A DNA stretch of 64,000 bases, taken from NCBI GenBank assembly GCA_025558095.1, contig JAIVFI010000040.1:412667-476666 (forward strand). The letters run 5' to 3'. The stretch is from Hyaloraphidium curvatum. Taxonomy: Eukaryota; Monoblepharomycota; Hyaloraphidiomycetes; Hyaloraphidiales; Hyaloraphidiaceae. A program made the translations under genes and the position numbers. How positions within the stretch are numbered: position 1 is the first letter of the stretch; each line of letters starts with the position of its first letter. Shown piece by piece: positions 19,506-29,952 of the stretch. The notes below the pieces were generated by a model. That model worked only from the letters and a program-made list of their open reading frames with translations, was not told the DNA's origin and ran no database searches.

Positions 19506-20405
19506 CCGGTGGAATCCGGGATGGTGACTTCGCGCGGTCCCCACCAGCCGCCGCGGCCCGCCCGACCAGGATCCCGCGCAACGCATCCCCATCCCCGACG
19601 GCCGCACGCGAACAAGTGATCGCCGCATGCGGGCATGATCCTCGCTGTGATCGCCTGCATCTGGCCTTGTTATCCCGAGCCTTCCGCGCTCTGCCTGCCG
19701 GCAGGACGCAACCCGGCAGATCCTGGTCCCCTTCCGGGACTCGCCACCACCGCCCGCGCCCCGCACTCCGCGATCCGCACCGGCGGAATGCAGCCACGTC
19801 ACAGCCCACGTCCAGGTCACCATGTTCCCTCGGAGCGGCCCCGACTTGCCACCGGCGGCTCGGCCGCACCCATCCGTGGGGGCCCAGGCCCAGCGGACCC
19901 GCGGGACACCGGCACTTTCGCCCGCCCTCGGCAGCTTGCTCCGTGGACCCCTCTGGGAAAAGGGAGGCCGTGGGGATGGAATGCTGTGCACGGTCCGGGC
20001 GGGGGCGGGTACGACGATGCCGTGTCCTGGAAAGGGGGGAAACGATCCCCGCGTGAGTCACCGCGGGTCTGCGGCGATGCGATGCGATGGTCGGGGATCC
20101 GACGTCCGGGACGGGGCGATCGGATCGCATCCCCCGACCTCGATGCTCGCCCGCGTCGCGACTTGACCATTGTATTCGGGAAAGGAAGGAGGGGAGGGTG
20201 TCGCCGAGCTGCCGAGCTCGGGTTCTCTCGGACCTCAACACCGTCTGTGGCAGGTCGCCGCTAAAAATAAACGGAATCAGAGCAGATTGCCCCAGGGCGT
20301 CGGCCCGATGCATCGCGCTCCGTGTATCTCTGGGCTTCGACGGGGACAACGACGCTGGCCGCGCGTTACTCGCGTTGGTGGCTCTCGACTTGATTCCCGC
20401 ACACT
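19506..20405. other. Divergent intergenic region
   Basis: It lies between two divergently transcribed genes (17217-19505 minus and 20406 plus). It probably holds both promoters and 5' leaders. No further gene is supported. The minus-strand frame stays open to 19991 without a better ATG than 19505 or 19628. Confidence 0.4.
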
Positions 20406-21999
20406 ATGCCGCCCGACGATCCCCCCGCCGGCGGCGGCACGCCCCTCTTCACCGCGCGGGAATGGGCCGCGCTGTTTCCGACGGCCGCGGAGCCGGCGCG
20501 ACTGTGGTGGCGCGATGCGGCGCCGGCCGCGGGGCAGGCCGCCCTCGAACACGCCGCCGCTTTCCGCGCGGCCGAGCAGCCGGACCATCGCGCCGTGCTG
20601 GGACACATCCGGAAGGAGGGGCGCTTCCTCCAATACGCCCTGTACCGTGCCAAATTCCTCTCGCCGGCCGCGTACATCTGCTTCCTGCGATTCATGTGGG
20701 CTCCAAACACCGCCGCCGCCGTGTTCATTGCCGCCGTGCTCGCGTTCGGCGCCGCTCTCGCCGCCGCACTCGGCGGCACCGCGTTCTCGGGGCCGTCCGC
20801 CGCCATCGGCGCCGTCGCCGCGTGGCTGCCGTTCGCCTCCCTCGCCGCCCTCTACATCCTGTACACGCGGCGCATGAGGTCGCATGCCCTGCCCAAGGAA
20901 ATCGCCTTGCAAAGCGGGATCTTCGGCGCCCTGGCGAGCGTCCGCCACGACCAGCTCGTCGCCGCCGAGCCGTCGTCGCGGCTCCTCGCCCACATCCCCC
21001 CCCGCGGCGCGGCACCCTGCCCGTGCCCGAAGCCCGGTTGTGCCGGCAGGCTCATGGCTTCGGAATCGCTGACGAGGTTGGGCGATGTTGCGGCGTGGAT
21101 GCTGTTCCAGCTCGCCCTGCTGGTGCTCGCCTGCTGGACCCCCTTGGTGACCTATGCCGCGACCTTCTGGGCGACGCCGTGGATGGCCGCCCTTGGCGTT
21201 CTCGCAGGTGGGCGCACCATTCCTTCGTTGCACCCCTGCTCAAACCCCCGCGAAAGCCGCGCTGTTCTTTGCTGCCGTCGCCGCCATCGGAGTCGTCCGG
21301 GCGACGGCGATCCCCGTCCCCGCGGGGCTCGCCCTGGAGACCGCGCTGCGCGAACGCGCCGTCGCCGCCGCGCTTTCGGAGCTGCTGGACCGACTGCACG
21401 CCGGGGCCGAGTCCCCCGCGCCCGGCCCCCCACGGACCGTTCAGGCGGGCCCGGAGCACTACATGATCCTCCACTCGCTCCTCATGAGCTCCTGGGACAC
21501 CCGCTTCGCCAGGCTGTATCCCATGGTCAGGTAATTCCTCCTCGTCTTCCCCGCCTCTCTCGCCGCCGCGTTCGTCATGAACGCCGCCGCCGGTTCCTGC
21601 GTCGCGGCATGGCAGCTCGTCTACCTCGGCTTCGTGCTGTGCTGGTCGTTTGCCGAGCTGGGAATCTACGCCAGCGCAAACGCGCAGATCGCCGCCGTGC
21701 AGCGGCTTTACGCCGACGCGCGAGGGGAGATCCGGGCGCTCGCGGCGCGCATCGCCGCGGACCCCGATCCGGCGCTCTGCGCGCTGCGGAGGCAGCTCGC
21801 CGCGCACGACGCGGTGCTGGAATGGTCCACGGGCGAGGCGGAAAAGGCCGGGGCCAAGATGTTCGGGTTCCCGATCACCGGCGGCGTCATCCGGGGCTTG
21901 CTCATCACCCTCTTCACCCTGGGCGTCGGCCTGTGGACGGTGCTACGCGGCCTGGGCATCTTCCTCACGGTCGAGACGATGTGCCCCCTCCGGGCGTAG
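20406..21999 (+). CDS. Multi-pass membrane protein, uncharacterised; in-frame stop or unusual intron near 21530
   Basis: Exon 1 (20406-21207) and exon 2 (from 21257) join in phase 1 across a 49-bp GTGGGC...AAAG intron. The protein has a soluble N-terminus (residues 1-95) and TM helices near 105-145, 225-260 and 270-285. After a hydrophilic segment there is a TAA at 21532-21534. The same frame then reopens as hydrophobic FLLVFPASLAAAFV and continues to a stop at 21999, with more TM helices and an ending LRGLGIFLTVETMC. Either the TAA is a disabling mutation, or a 90-bp in-frame intron (21526-21615, weak donor GTCAGG) removes it. A relic of the C-terminal 85 codons lies at 55375-55629. No known family is recognised. 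Confidence 0.6.
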
Positions 22000-22066
22000 C
22001 TCCGATCCGGAATCCGCCTCGCTGCCCGGGCCCGGCGTCTATTCCTCCCGCCCACGCCGCGGCACA

Positions 22067-22982
22067 TCACCCCGCGTGCTCGCCCCTGAACTGCACGTCG
22101 CTCGCCTCCGAATCCTGCAGGTATATCTCGCCCGCCTCGATGATCACCGAGAGGCCGGCGGCCCAGAGGCAGTCGATCGAGATGAGGCCGCCCGAGTAGG
22201 TCGCGTGGGTCTCGAAGGGCCGGGGGAGGAGGAAGACGTCGTCGAGGCGGGCGCTGCGGGTGAAGAGGTGCAGTTGGACCGGGGACAGTCTGTCGTGGGG
22301 CGGGGGGCAATCGTCAGCCCGGATGCGCACCGAAACCGCGTGCCTCGGGGACCGCCCACCTGTCGACCTCGACTCCCCACTGCGTCCCCGCCCTCCCCAC
22401 CACCCGCAGCCCCAGCTCGTCCGCCACATCCTTGCGCAGGAAGATCCCCAGCGTCTGCCTCCCCGCGTCGATCCACGGCTCTATCCTCACCGACGGCCTC
22501 GAGTGGAGCCCCCTCGGCACGGACTTGGGCGAGAACGGCGCGTCGTCGTCCGATTCCGCGCCGTCGGCCTTGGCCGCGGCTTCCCGCGCCGAGTCCCACA
22601 CCGCGGAGACGTACATCGGGTGGCGGAACGGCGCGCGCGGGCGGACCCGCGGCGGGCTGGAGGAGTACTCCCCCGGGCGCAGCAGGTCCCCGGGCAGCTG
22701 CAGCACCAGGGGGTGCTCGTCGTGCTCCTCGTCGTCGAACGAGGCCTCCGAGGGCCGCAGGGGGCGCGGGGGCGCGGTGTACGGGTTCAGGAGGTGGTGC
22801 GGGGAGTTCTGCCTCGGCGGGGTGCCGTGCGCCGAGGGGAAGGCGGAGGTGGGTTGGTTGACGGCGGTGAGGCGGGGGGAGAGGGAGGCGTCGGAGGCGG
22901 CGAGGGAGGGCGGGCGGGGCGGGGGGTGGTCCGAGGCCGGGGGAGGGAGCTCTGCGGCATACACGGGGGCGAAGCAGCCCAT
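22067..22982 (-). CDS. Predicted lipid-anchored protein of unknown function
   Basis: Exons complement(22360-22982) and complement(22067-22289) join in phase 2 across a 70-bp GTGGGC...GACAG intron (about 281 residues). The start MGCFAPVY fits dual lipidation (N-myristoylation of Gly2, palmitoylation of Cys3), which supports this ATG. Residues 15-110 are Pro/Ser-rich and disordered. A folded C-terminal half begins about residue 120 (PMYVSAVWDSAREAA, IEPWIDAGRQTLGIFLRKDVADELGL) and continues after the splice (LSPVQLHLFTRSARLDDVFLL, YSGGLISIDCLWAAGLSVIIEAGEI). Probably a peripheral membrane protein; the family is not recognised. Confidence 0.65.
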
Positions 22983-23506
22983 CCCAAGGCAAAGGGTTGT
23001 TAGGTTCCAATGACGAAGATTCGAGCCCGAATAAATGGTACCCAGAAGGGGTTAAGCAGGGAGCGGGATGTCAGGGACCCCGCGGAGCAGATACCTGTGG
23101 CGACACCCACCCAGGCCGCCCTCCGCCGGCAGCTCGCCGCCCGCGGGCACGACGTCCGGCGAGAACGTCGGCGACGCGATGTCCGCCGCGCCGCCCCTCT
23201 CGGCCAGCGACCGCACGGTGTGCCGCCGCGGCTCGTCGTCCGCGGCGTGCGGGCGGTGCGCGCGCCGCGCCATCGCCGCGGCACCCGCGCTGATGGGCAG
23301 CGACGACGAGGCGGACGGAGCCGCCGCGTCGCCCGGGGCCCCCATCCCGGCGCCCGGCTCGGGAGGTGGCGAGCGTGGGGGCAAACAAGACAACAGACCG
23401 ACAGACCCGCAATCAGCTGATCGCGCCGACCCGGAACACGTGACGGAATCTTACAAGAAGTGCCCATGTGCGCGTATATCTAGCATCCTGCGAGCCACAT
23501 CCAGCA
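22983..23506. other. Intergenic region with one weak minus-strand candidate frame
   Basis: A frame from an ATG at 23345 to a stop at 23052 on the minus strand would encode 97 residues rich in Ala, Arg and Pro. It lacks motifs or splice support, so I do not call it a gene. Nothing else is seen. Confidence 0.3.
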
Positions 23507-25614
23507 TCAGGGAAGGTACTTGGACCCGCCCATCCCCCGCCCGCGCCCCGAATCCTCCACGATCAGCCCCGGGATCCGCGTCTCGTAGACGATGCCGATC
23601 CACTCCAGGACCAGCGCGCGCGTGTCCAGCGGCGACACGATCTCCTCGACCTTCAACGGGCGGGTGAGCATCCGCCGGCACCGCGCCCGCCGAAGGACCC
23701 ACATCGAACGCCTCGGCCGACCGCACCGGGCTCGACACCGCCTGCAGCTCCCTGAACAGCCTGACCCTCTCCCTCTCCCTCTCCCCCGGATCCTTGATCG
23801 CCTCGAGCTGTCCCTTGAACGCCGCCTCCACGCCCCCCGCGAGCGGCAGGCTGCCCCATTCCCCGGACGGCCACGCGAGCCGCACGTTCGCCTGCGACTC
23901 GTCGCCCTCGCCTCGCGCGACGAGGATGCCGGCGGCGACGCCGAAGGCTTTGCGGACGACGATGGTGAGCCAGGGAACGCGCGAGTCGTAGCTGGAATGC
24001 GTGGGGGATGGGTGAGGGAAAGGGGTGGTGCAAGGAGGGCGGACCCACGCGACGCAGGTGAGGCGACCGCCGGCGCGGATTGTTGCTGCTTTCTCGGCGA
24101 GCGTGCCGACAGAAAACCCGGGGCTGTCGGTCGCAGCGATCAAGGACTCTCGTCAGCGCAACAGCCAGCCAGACCCGTCCCGGGATGCGACGACCCACCA
24201 GTCGACAAAGTTCACGATCGGCAGGTGGAACGTGCTCGCGATCCCGATGATCCTCCCCAGCTTATCGCACGCCCTCGCCCCAATCGCCCCCGCGTTGCAC
24301 CTCGGGTCCCCGGCCAGCACCGCGCACGGCCTGCCCCCGAACCTCGCCAGAAACGTGCGCACCTCCTTGGCCCACCCGCCGCCGATCTCGAACAGCGAGC
24401 CGGCGTCAGCGAGCAGCACGAGGTACGAGAGGGGGTCGTACGGCTTGGCGTTGTTCTCCGGGATCACCCGCAGGATCGCGAACGGGTCCGCCGGGTCCGA
24501 TTCGGGCGGCACCGGCTCCGTGACCGGCGGCAAGGTCCACCTGTTGGCGGGGAGGTACGACAGGAACCTCCTGATGTCCCTGAGCGCCTCCTTCTCGTCC
24601 TCGACGATGTTGTCCGCCGTCCCGTTGGTCCCGTGGATCGCCGCGCCGCCGAGCTGCGCCTTGGTGACCGTCTCGTGGGTGGCGGGGACGACGACGGGGG
24701 GGCCGGCGGCGAAGAGGGAGCCGATGTCGCGCGGCATCACCGTGAAATGGGCGAGGGTGGCCTTGGCGGCGCCGAGGCCGACGGCGGGGCCGAGGCACGC
24801 GGCGGCGACGGGGATCTCGTCGAGCATGCGGACCGAGTGGTTGAAGCCCCGAAGGGTGGGGATGTAGCTAGGCGGCGGGGTGAATGGCGAGTGTGGATCA
24901 GAAGGGGAAAGGAAGCGGCACGGATGGTGCAGGTCCCACCTGTGGCCCGTCTTGAGGATCGTCGCCACGCTGTGGGGAGAAAACGACACTCGATGAACAC
25001 CTTGAAGAGCGCTCGCGAGCCGGTTGTCCCCACCTCCCGCCGCCCGAGCTCCCGTCCACCAGCCTGATCAGCGGCACCCTCAGCTCCCTCGCCAGCATCT
25101 CGGTGTAGAGCGCCTTGCGCTGGATCGCCCCGTCCGCGTGGCCTCCCCTCACCGAAAAGTCGTCGCCGCCCACGACCACGGGCCGCCCGCCGATCTCGCC
25201 CCGTCCGCAGATGTGGTTCGCGCGCTGGAACCGGACCAGCTTCTCCGGGTCCTGCGGGTCGTACCCCGTCGCGCCGGCGATCGTGCCGTGCTCCCTGAAG
25301 CTCCCCGGATCCAGCAGCAGCGCGAACCGCTCCCTGACCGTCAGCTTCCCCTGCGCCCTCTGCCTGGCGATCCCGGGATCGGTCTCGGGCAGCGCGCGGG
25401 ACAGCTCTGCGCGGCCCGCGAGCAGCGCCAGGCGGGCGGCCCACGGGAGCGCCGGCGGGGGCAGCGGGGCGACGGGCGCGTAGGCGGAGGCGACGGCCGG
25501 CTGCGCGGCGGCGAGCGGGGCGGGCGCGGCGGGCGGCGGGGGCGCGGGCTGGAAGTGCAGGGCGACGCGGCGGAGTCGCTCCGCGGGGGACGCGGCCGGC
25601 GCGTCGGAGGGCAT
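23507..25614 (-). CDS. Acyl-CoA carboxylase carboxyltransferase subunit (propionyl-/methylcrotonyl-CoA carboxylase beta-like)
   Basis: The frame starts at ATG 25614 and needs about five introns, several clear: the phase-2 joins rebuild VDGSSGGGSVATIL, then KTGHSYIPTLRGFN, then NFVDCPGFSVGT. Order along the protein: N-terminal carboxyltransferase half with RQRAQGKLTVRERF, GYDPQDPEKLVRFQRANHI and VDGSSGGG; IPVAAACLGPAVGLGAA; AAGPPVVVPATHETVTKAQLGG; HGTNGTADNIVEDE; FLSYLPANRWTLPP; the C-terminal half with PWLTIVVRKAFGVAAG, LPLAGGVEAAFKGQLEA and SPLDTRALVLEWI. This family moves the carboxyl group from biotin to an acyl-CoA, usually in mitochondria, together with a biotin carboxylase not present here. 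Exact substrate is unclear. It is divergent from an enoyl-CoA hydratase-like gene. Confidence 0.88.
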
Positions 25615-25814
25615 CGCCGGTCAGACGCGGCTCAAGAACGAGTTTTGGCAAGGAGGAAATCGGATTTAGGCGGCGGTCCCTGGGTTGGGCGTGCGTGGTG
25701 CGGGGATGTTCGGCGCGTCCTCTGCCGACAGACGCGTCTGTCTCCCACCCCATTTCCGGCACTCCCAGACAGCACGAATTGCCCCTGCCTGCTCCCAAAA
25801 CATCCCATATAGCG
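25615..25814. promoter_or_regulatory. Bidirectional promoter between carboxyltransferase and enoyl-CoA hydratase genes
   Basis: Only 200 bp separate the two divergent start codons, so control elements are probably shared. That would fit joint expression in acyl-CoA catabolism. No specific operator was recognised. Confidence 0.5.
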
Positions 25815-26842
25815 ATGAGCACCATCTCCACGACCTGGCCGCGGGAGGGCGTCGCCCTCATCACGATGACGGACCCCAAGACGCCGCAGCACAACGTCTG
25901 TCGTCTGGCGTCGGCCCGCGTGTTCCTACTGATTCCTGGTTCCTTCGTCAGGTGACGTGGGCGACCGTCGACGCCCTCGCCAAGGCCCTCGAGGCCGCAC
26001 GCACGGAGGGCGCCCGCGTGGTGGTGCTGACGAGCGGGCAGCCCGGGTTCTGGCTCAACCACGCCTACCTGAAGGACCTGCGCGACCTCATGTCCGGGGA
26101 CCCCAAGTTCATCAACGACCCGGACCGGAAGCGTGGGTTCCGGGGAGCATGCTGCCCCTCGGAGCGGTCTGACGTCCAGAAACGCAGTGACGACGACCGG
26201 GTGGATGCAGTGCCAGGTCGAGCTCGAGCAGCAGCCCGTCATCTCCATCGCCGCCATCAACGGCGACTGCTCCGGTGGCGGCCTCGAGCTCGGATGGTCG
26301 GTTCCCCCTCTGGCCCGTGCCCCCTTCCGCCGTGGCTCACCGTTCCCCCGTCCGTGCACGGCAGGTCCTGCGACCTCCGCATCGCCGAGACCGGCTGCCT
26401 CCTCTCCCAGCCCGAGGTCGTCATGGGCTTCCCCCCCGGCATCGGCGGCACCTCCCGCCTCCGCCGGCTCATCGGCCGCGCCGCCACCTACGAGATGGTC
26501 CTCCTCGGGAAGCCCATGTCCCCCGAACGGCTGCAGCAGCTCGGCGCCATCAACCTCGTCGTGCCCAAGGGCGACGCCGTCAAAACGGCGCTCGAGTGGG
26601 CCGACAGGCTCGCGGGGATGCAGCCCGCCGCCCTGGCGGCGGCCAAGAAGCAGCTGACGTTCGGGGAGGACGTGCCGCTGGCGGAAGCGTTGGTCAACGA
26701 CCAGAAGCTGGCCTCGGGGCTGTTCGGGGCGCCGGCGTCGATGGAGCTGATGAAGCAGATCCAGGAGAGGTACGATGCGGGGGAGCACATGCGCGAGATT
26801 TTCTCGACGGGGAAGCTGCCCAAGCTGGAGCAGAAGATGTAG
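25815..26842 (+). CDS. Enoyl-CoA hydratase/isomerase family protein
   Basis: Four exons fit, with introns at 25896-25951 (GTCTGT...GTCAG), about 26132-26187 and about 26299-26366. The crotonase order is visible: ALITMTDPKTPQHN; VVVLTSGQPGFWLNHAYLKDL; PVISIAAINGDCSGGGLELGW followed after splicing by SCDLRIAE; QPEVVMGFPPGIGGTSRLRRLIG; and LGKPMSPERLQQLGAINLVV. The oxyanion-hole loop (AAINGDCSGGG) is intact. The second catalytic-region residue sits in the FPPGIGG loop, where hydratases have Glu in PExxxGxxPGxGG. The protein may hydrate enoyl-CoA in fatty-acid or branched-chain amino-acid breakdown. The divergent partner encodes an acyl-CoA carboxyltransferase. Confidence 0.87.
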
Positions 26843-26883
26843 ATCGTGCGTGCGCGTGGAGAAAAGCAGAGTGTGTGCGGGGG

Positions 26884-28410
26884 ATGATCCACCTTATGCA
26901 ATTTGGTCGCGCAGACTTGCAAGACCGCGCAGACCGCATGCAGTGCGGAATGACCGCAATGGAAAAGACGGTCGATGTCGAGAAGCAGCTTTCCTCCCTC
27001 GCCCTGGGCGACTCCGCGGGGCTCGGGGCCCCGTCGCCGCCGCCGCACGCCCCGCCGCCCCCTGAAGCTCTCCCGACCCTTCCCGGCGAGCTGCTCCTCA
27101 AGGTGATGCACAAGCTCGCCGCCGAAAACGCCAAGGCATCGCTGGCGCGGCTCATGCGTGCTTCCAAGGCCTGCTACGACCTCGGGCTTCCGGTGCTCCA
27201 CCGCCACGTGGCCATGTTCGAGCGCCGCGGCAGGCCCACCGTCGACATGTGGGTGCGGTACCTGGAGCGCAAGAGCGCGCCGTACTACGGCATGATGCGG
27301 GCGCTGTCCGTTACGGTGCCGGGGCTGCACGGCACGGCGGAGCAGGGGCTGCAGACGCTGTACGCGTGGAGGCGCGTGGTGGCCCGCGCGTTCAAGAAGC
27401 TGACGGGGCTGGAGAGCGCCAAGCTGGACCTGGGTGCCGCCATGCTGCCGCCCGAGCGGTGGGCCCGCGTGGCGGGGCTGCCGTACGACGACACGCTGGT
27501 GTTTTCGACGTGGGGGATGCCGGCGACCCTCCGATCGCTCGACATCGAGGTCGGCGAGGGTTACCCGGCGGGATGCTACGGCATCCTGAAAGCTCTGGAG
27601 CGCCATGCGGCAGGACCTGTGTTCCGGTCGCTCTCGTTTCATTGCAGCGGCAGGCTTCTTCCCGAGCTCTCGAAGTTCCCTGATTCGGCGCGCAAGTTGC
27701 GGGTGCTCTACGCAACCGCCTACGATCTCGACGAGGCGTCCATCTTCATACGCGGACTCGCGGACGCCGTCGGATCTCAGGCAGCGCTCGAGGAGCTCCA
27801 CCTCGGCGGCCCCGACGGCGCGGCGTTCCAGCCCCTGATCGCCTTCCTCGACCGGTGCTGCCCGCGCCTCCGCCATCTCTGCCTCACCTTCGGCCGCAAC
27901 ATGCCCGATTTCTCCGCCTACCCCCGCGCCGCCGCCGCGCTCGACCAGCTGGACCTGCGATCTGCCGACGCCGGCGAGTGGGCCGCCGCGCTGACGCAGC
28001 CGGGCGTGCGCCCCGCCGAGATCAGCTGCCCGGCAGAGGTGTTCTGGATCAACACCGCCGAGCGGCTGCTCTCCAACGCCCGATGGGTCCGCACGCTCAA
28101 GATCACCTTCCCCTGCGGCCGGCCCGTCGACCCGGACGAGGTGATGGCGATCGTGCCCCTGTCGCTGCCGCCCTGCCTGGTGTCGCTGAGTATCGACGTG
28201 CACACGGAGCTCGTTCCCGGCGATCCGAGGTGGTTCGTCGACGGGATGGCGGAGGGGCTGCCGAGCTTCGGCCTGCCGTTTGCGCTCGAGGTGGTTGAGT
28301 GGGCGATGGCCCCGGGACCCACGGGAGGGCACCGCCGCGTGGCGACGGAGGAGCGGGTCTGGAGGTGGAGGAAAGTAGGGGGTTTGTGGGATTTCGTGGA
28401 CGAGTCTTGA
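26884..28410 (+). CDS. F-box / LRR-like protein
   Basis: An intronless frame of 508 residues from ATG 26884 (later in-frame ATGs at about 26938 and 26950 are possible starts). After a Pro-rich leader, residues about 60-110 form an F-box-like motif (LPTLPGELLLKVMHKLAAE, then LARLMRASKACYDLGLPVLHRHV). The remainder has irregular leucine-rich repeats (LTGLESAKLDLG, ATLRSLDIEVG, ARKLRVLYATAYD, LEELHLGGPDG, CPRLRHLCLTFG, LDQLDLRSADAG, LVSLSIDVHTE). Such proteins usually present substrates to SCF ubiquitin ligases; the target is unknown. A truncated copy with an in-frame stop is at 13918-14467. Confidence 0.78.
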   Translation: MIHLMQFGRADLQDRADRMQCGMTAMEKTVDVEKQLSSLALGDSAGLGAPSPPPHAPPPPEALPTLPGELLLKVMHKLAAENAKASLARLMRASKACYDLGLPVLHRHVAMFERRGRPTVDMWVRYLERKSAPYYGMMRALSVTVPGLHGTAEQGLQTLYAWRRVVARAFKKLTGLESAKLDLGAAMLPPERWARVAGLPYDDTLVFSTWGMPATLRSLDIEVGEGYPAGCYGILKALERHAAGPVFRSLSFHCSGRLLPELSKFPDSARKLRVLYATAYDLDEASIFIRGLADAVGSQAALEELHLGGPDGAAFQPLIAFLDRCCPRLRHLCLTFGRNMPDFSAYPRAAAALDQLDLRSADAGEWAAALTQPGVRPAEISCPAEVFWINTAERLLSNARWVRTLKITFPCGRPVDPDEVMAIVPLSLPPCLVSLSIDVHTELVPGDPRWFVDGMAEGLPSFGLPFALEVVEWAMAPGPTGGHRRVATEERVWRWRKVGGLWDFVDES

Positions 28411-29201
28411 GGCGCTGCCCAAATAGCCGAGTCCGATCTTTGTTGGGATCTCCGATTCTTCAACCAACACGCTCTCCATAAGTTCTTTCGGTCCCGAAAC
28501 CGAATGTCAGTCTCCTGCATTGTCCCGGGCTTGGGTGTTTCTGTTTTGCGGATCGTTGGGAGGCTTATTCGTGCAACGCTCTACTCTACATGCCGCTTGA
28601 ACTTTCGAGCAGTCCCTCCCCTCGGCGACTCATTGCGGCGAACGACCAGCAAGCAACCAGCGAGTGTTTGCGCTCGAACCTAATCGACGTACGCTGACGT
28701 GGCGCTGGGGCCGCTCCTCAGCGATGCTCCGAGCGCAGCGAGACGAGGGCCTCCCCCGCTCGGAGCCGTCCACCGGCACCCCGAAGACGCCGTTGCCGCC
28801 GCCGTCCAGGCGGTGCATCTGCCCGGGTGCCGGCACGGACGTGATCAACCCCTTTCTCGTCGTCCCGGACCTCGAGCTGCTGGTCACGGTGGAAGGCTGG
28901 CCAGCCGTCGTGGAGGGCAAGGAACTTTCCCGGGAGCAGCGGCCCGCACCCACCTGTGTCGATCCATCACCGCGATCGGGGTGTGCGGGGAAATGGATCG
29001 CACCCTCAGGGAGGTTCCCGCCCGAAGACGCTTGCTGCAAAAAGCGTGCCTTCAGCAACGCAGCTATCTCCCGATCCATGCTACGAGGTGTCTGGTGCTC
29101 GCCAATCAGAATGAACGCGCTGTAGTTGACCGAGGGGTAAAGCGGAAGTCATCAGGCGTCCTTGCGCTGGACCCATCCACCTTCCACCGTGCTTCACCCC
29201 A
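28411..29201. other. Intergenic region with an unresolved minus-strand candidate
   Basis: On the minus strand, 29079 down to 28630 is open and begins MDREIAALLKARFLQQASS. A possible 5'-GTGGGT intron near 28960 gives no recognisable protein in any joined frame, so I leave it uncalled. The right part is the promoter of the secreted protein at 29202. Confidence 0.35.
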
Positions 29202-29858
29202 ATGCCCCGCGCGGCCGTCTTCCTCGCGCTCTGCGCCCTAGCGCTCCTCGTGCTCGTCGTCGCGCAGCCGGCGCTCGCGCTTCCCGGCCCCATCAGCGCG
29301 CGGCACAGCCTGGGTGGGTGGCTCCTGCCCGCACACCGCGTCCCTCCGCCCGCCGAACGCCGACAATACCGCCCGCAGATCTCGCCAAAGGGACCGGGTT
29401 CCTCGCAACCAGGAGCGCCGGAGATGATGATGACGACGACGAGGGCGGGGAAATAGGGGACGCGGTCTCCTGGGACGCTCTTCCGCCCCCGCCCCCGCCC
29501 CCGCCGCCGCCGCCACCCAAGATCGCCAACGGTCCGACGCCAGCCATCGCCCGCCCGTTTCCGGCCGTTGCTGACGCCCCCCTCCCTCCCAGGCCACGAA
29601 TGCACGACCAGCTCCGAGTGCGCCAGCGGATGCTGCTACGTCCACGGCGGCAGCCGCAAATGCCGGATCTTCGACACCGACAAGATCAACCCGGCCTTTT
29701 GCAGGGGCTGGACGGCTCCCGGGGCCCCGGAACGCGAGCCGTTCTACGGGACGTGCCGCAGCAACGAGCCCTGCCAGTACCAGTGCTGCGACAGGGACCA
29801 CAGGAGGTGCACCGAGGCTCTGAACAACAGGTGGTCGACCAACTGCATGCTGTCGTGA
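29202..29858 (+). CDS. Small secreted cysteine-rich protein
   Basis: Exons 29202-29313, 29379-29531 and 29593-29858 (both joins phase 1) give 176 residues. A signal peptide (MPRAAVFLALCALALLVLVV) is followed by an acidic stretch (GDDDDDDEGGE) and a run of 12 prolines. A compact Cys-rich domain begins GHECTTSSECASGCCYVHGG and contains further cysteines (KCRIF, AFCRGW, TCRSNEPCQYQCCDRD, RRCTEA, TNCM). The CC and SECxSGCC pattern resembles small disulfide-rich secreted domains (colipase/knottin-like), but the family is not recognised. Likely secreted; an effector or adhesive role would be speculation. Confidence 0.78.
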
Positions 29859-29952
29859 GTGTTTCAGGAAAGGAGTGGGAAGATGCTTCGTAAAACTACC
29901 ATCAAGCGACGCCAATACATTACGACACTACCTTACTTCCTTCCCGGCATCC

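Noticed and set aside
17334-19619. 761-codon open frame on the plus strand
   Set aside because: Exactly antisense to the regulator-like gene and composed of Arg/Gly/His-rich low-complexity sequence; expected from codon-position GC bias.
26488-28479. 663-codon minus-strand frame
   Set aside because: Antisense to the F-box gene and the end of the enoyl-CoA hydratase; no domain.
28630-29079. 150-residue minus-strand protein beginning MDREIAALL
   Set aside because: No splice model gave a convincing product and no family is recognised; left as an uncalled candidate.
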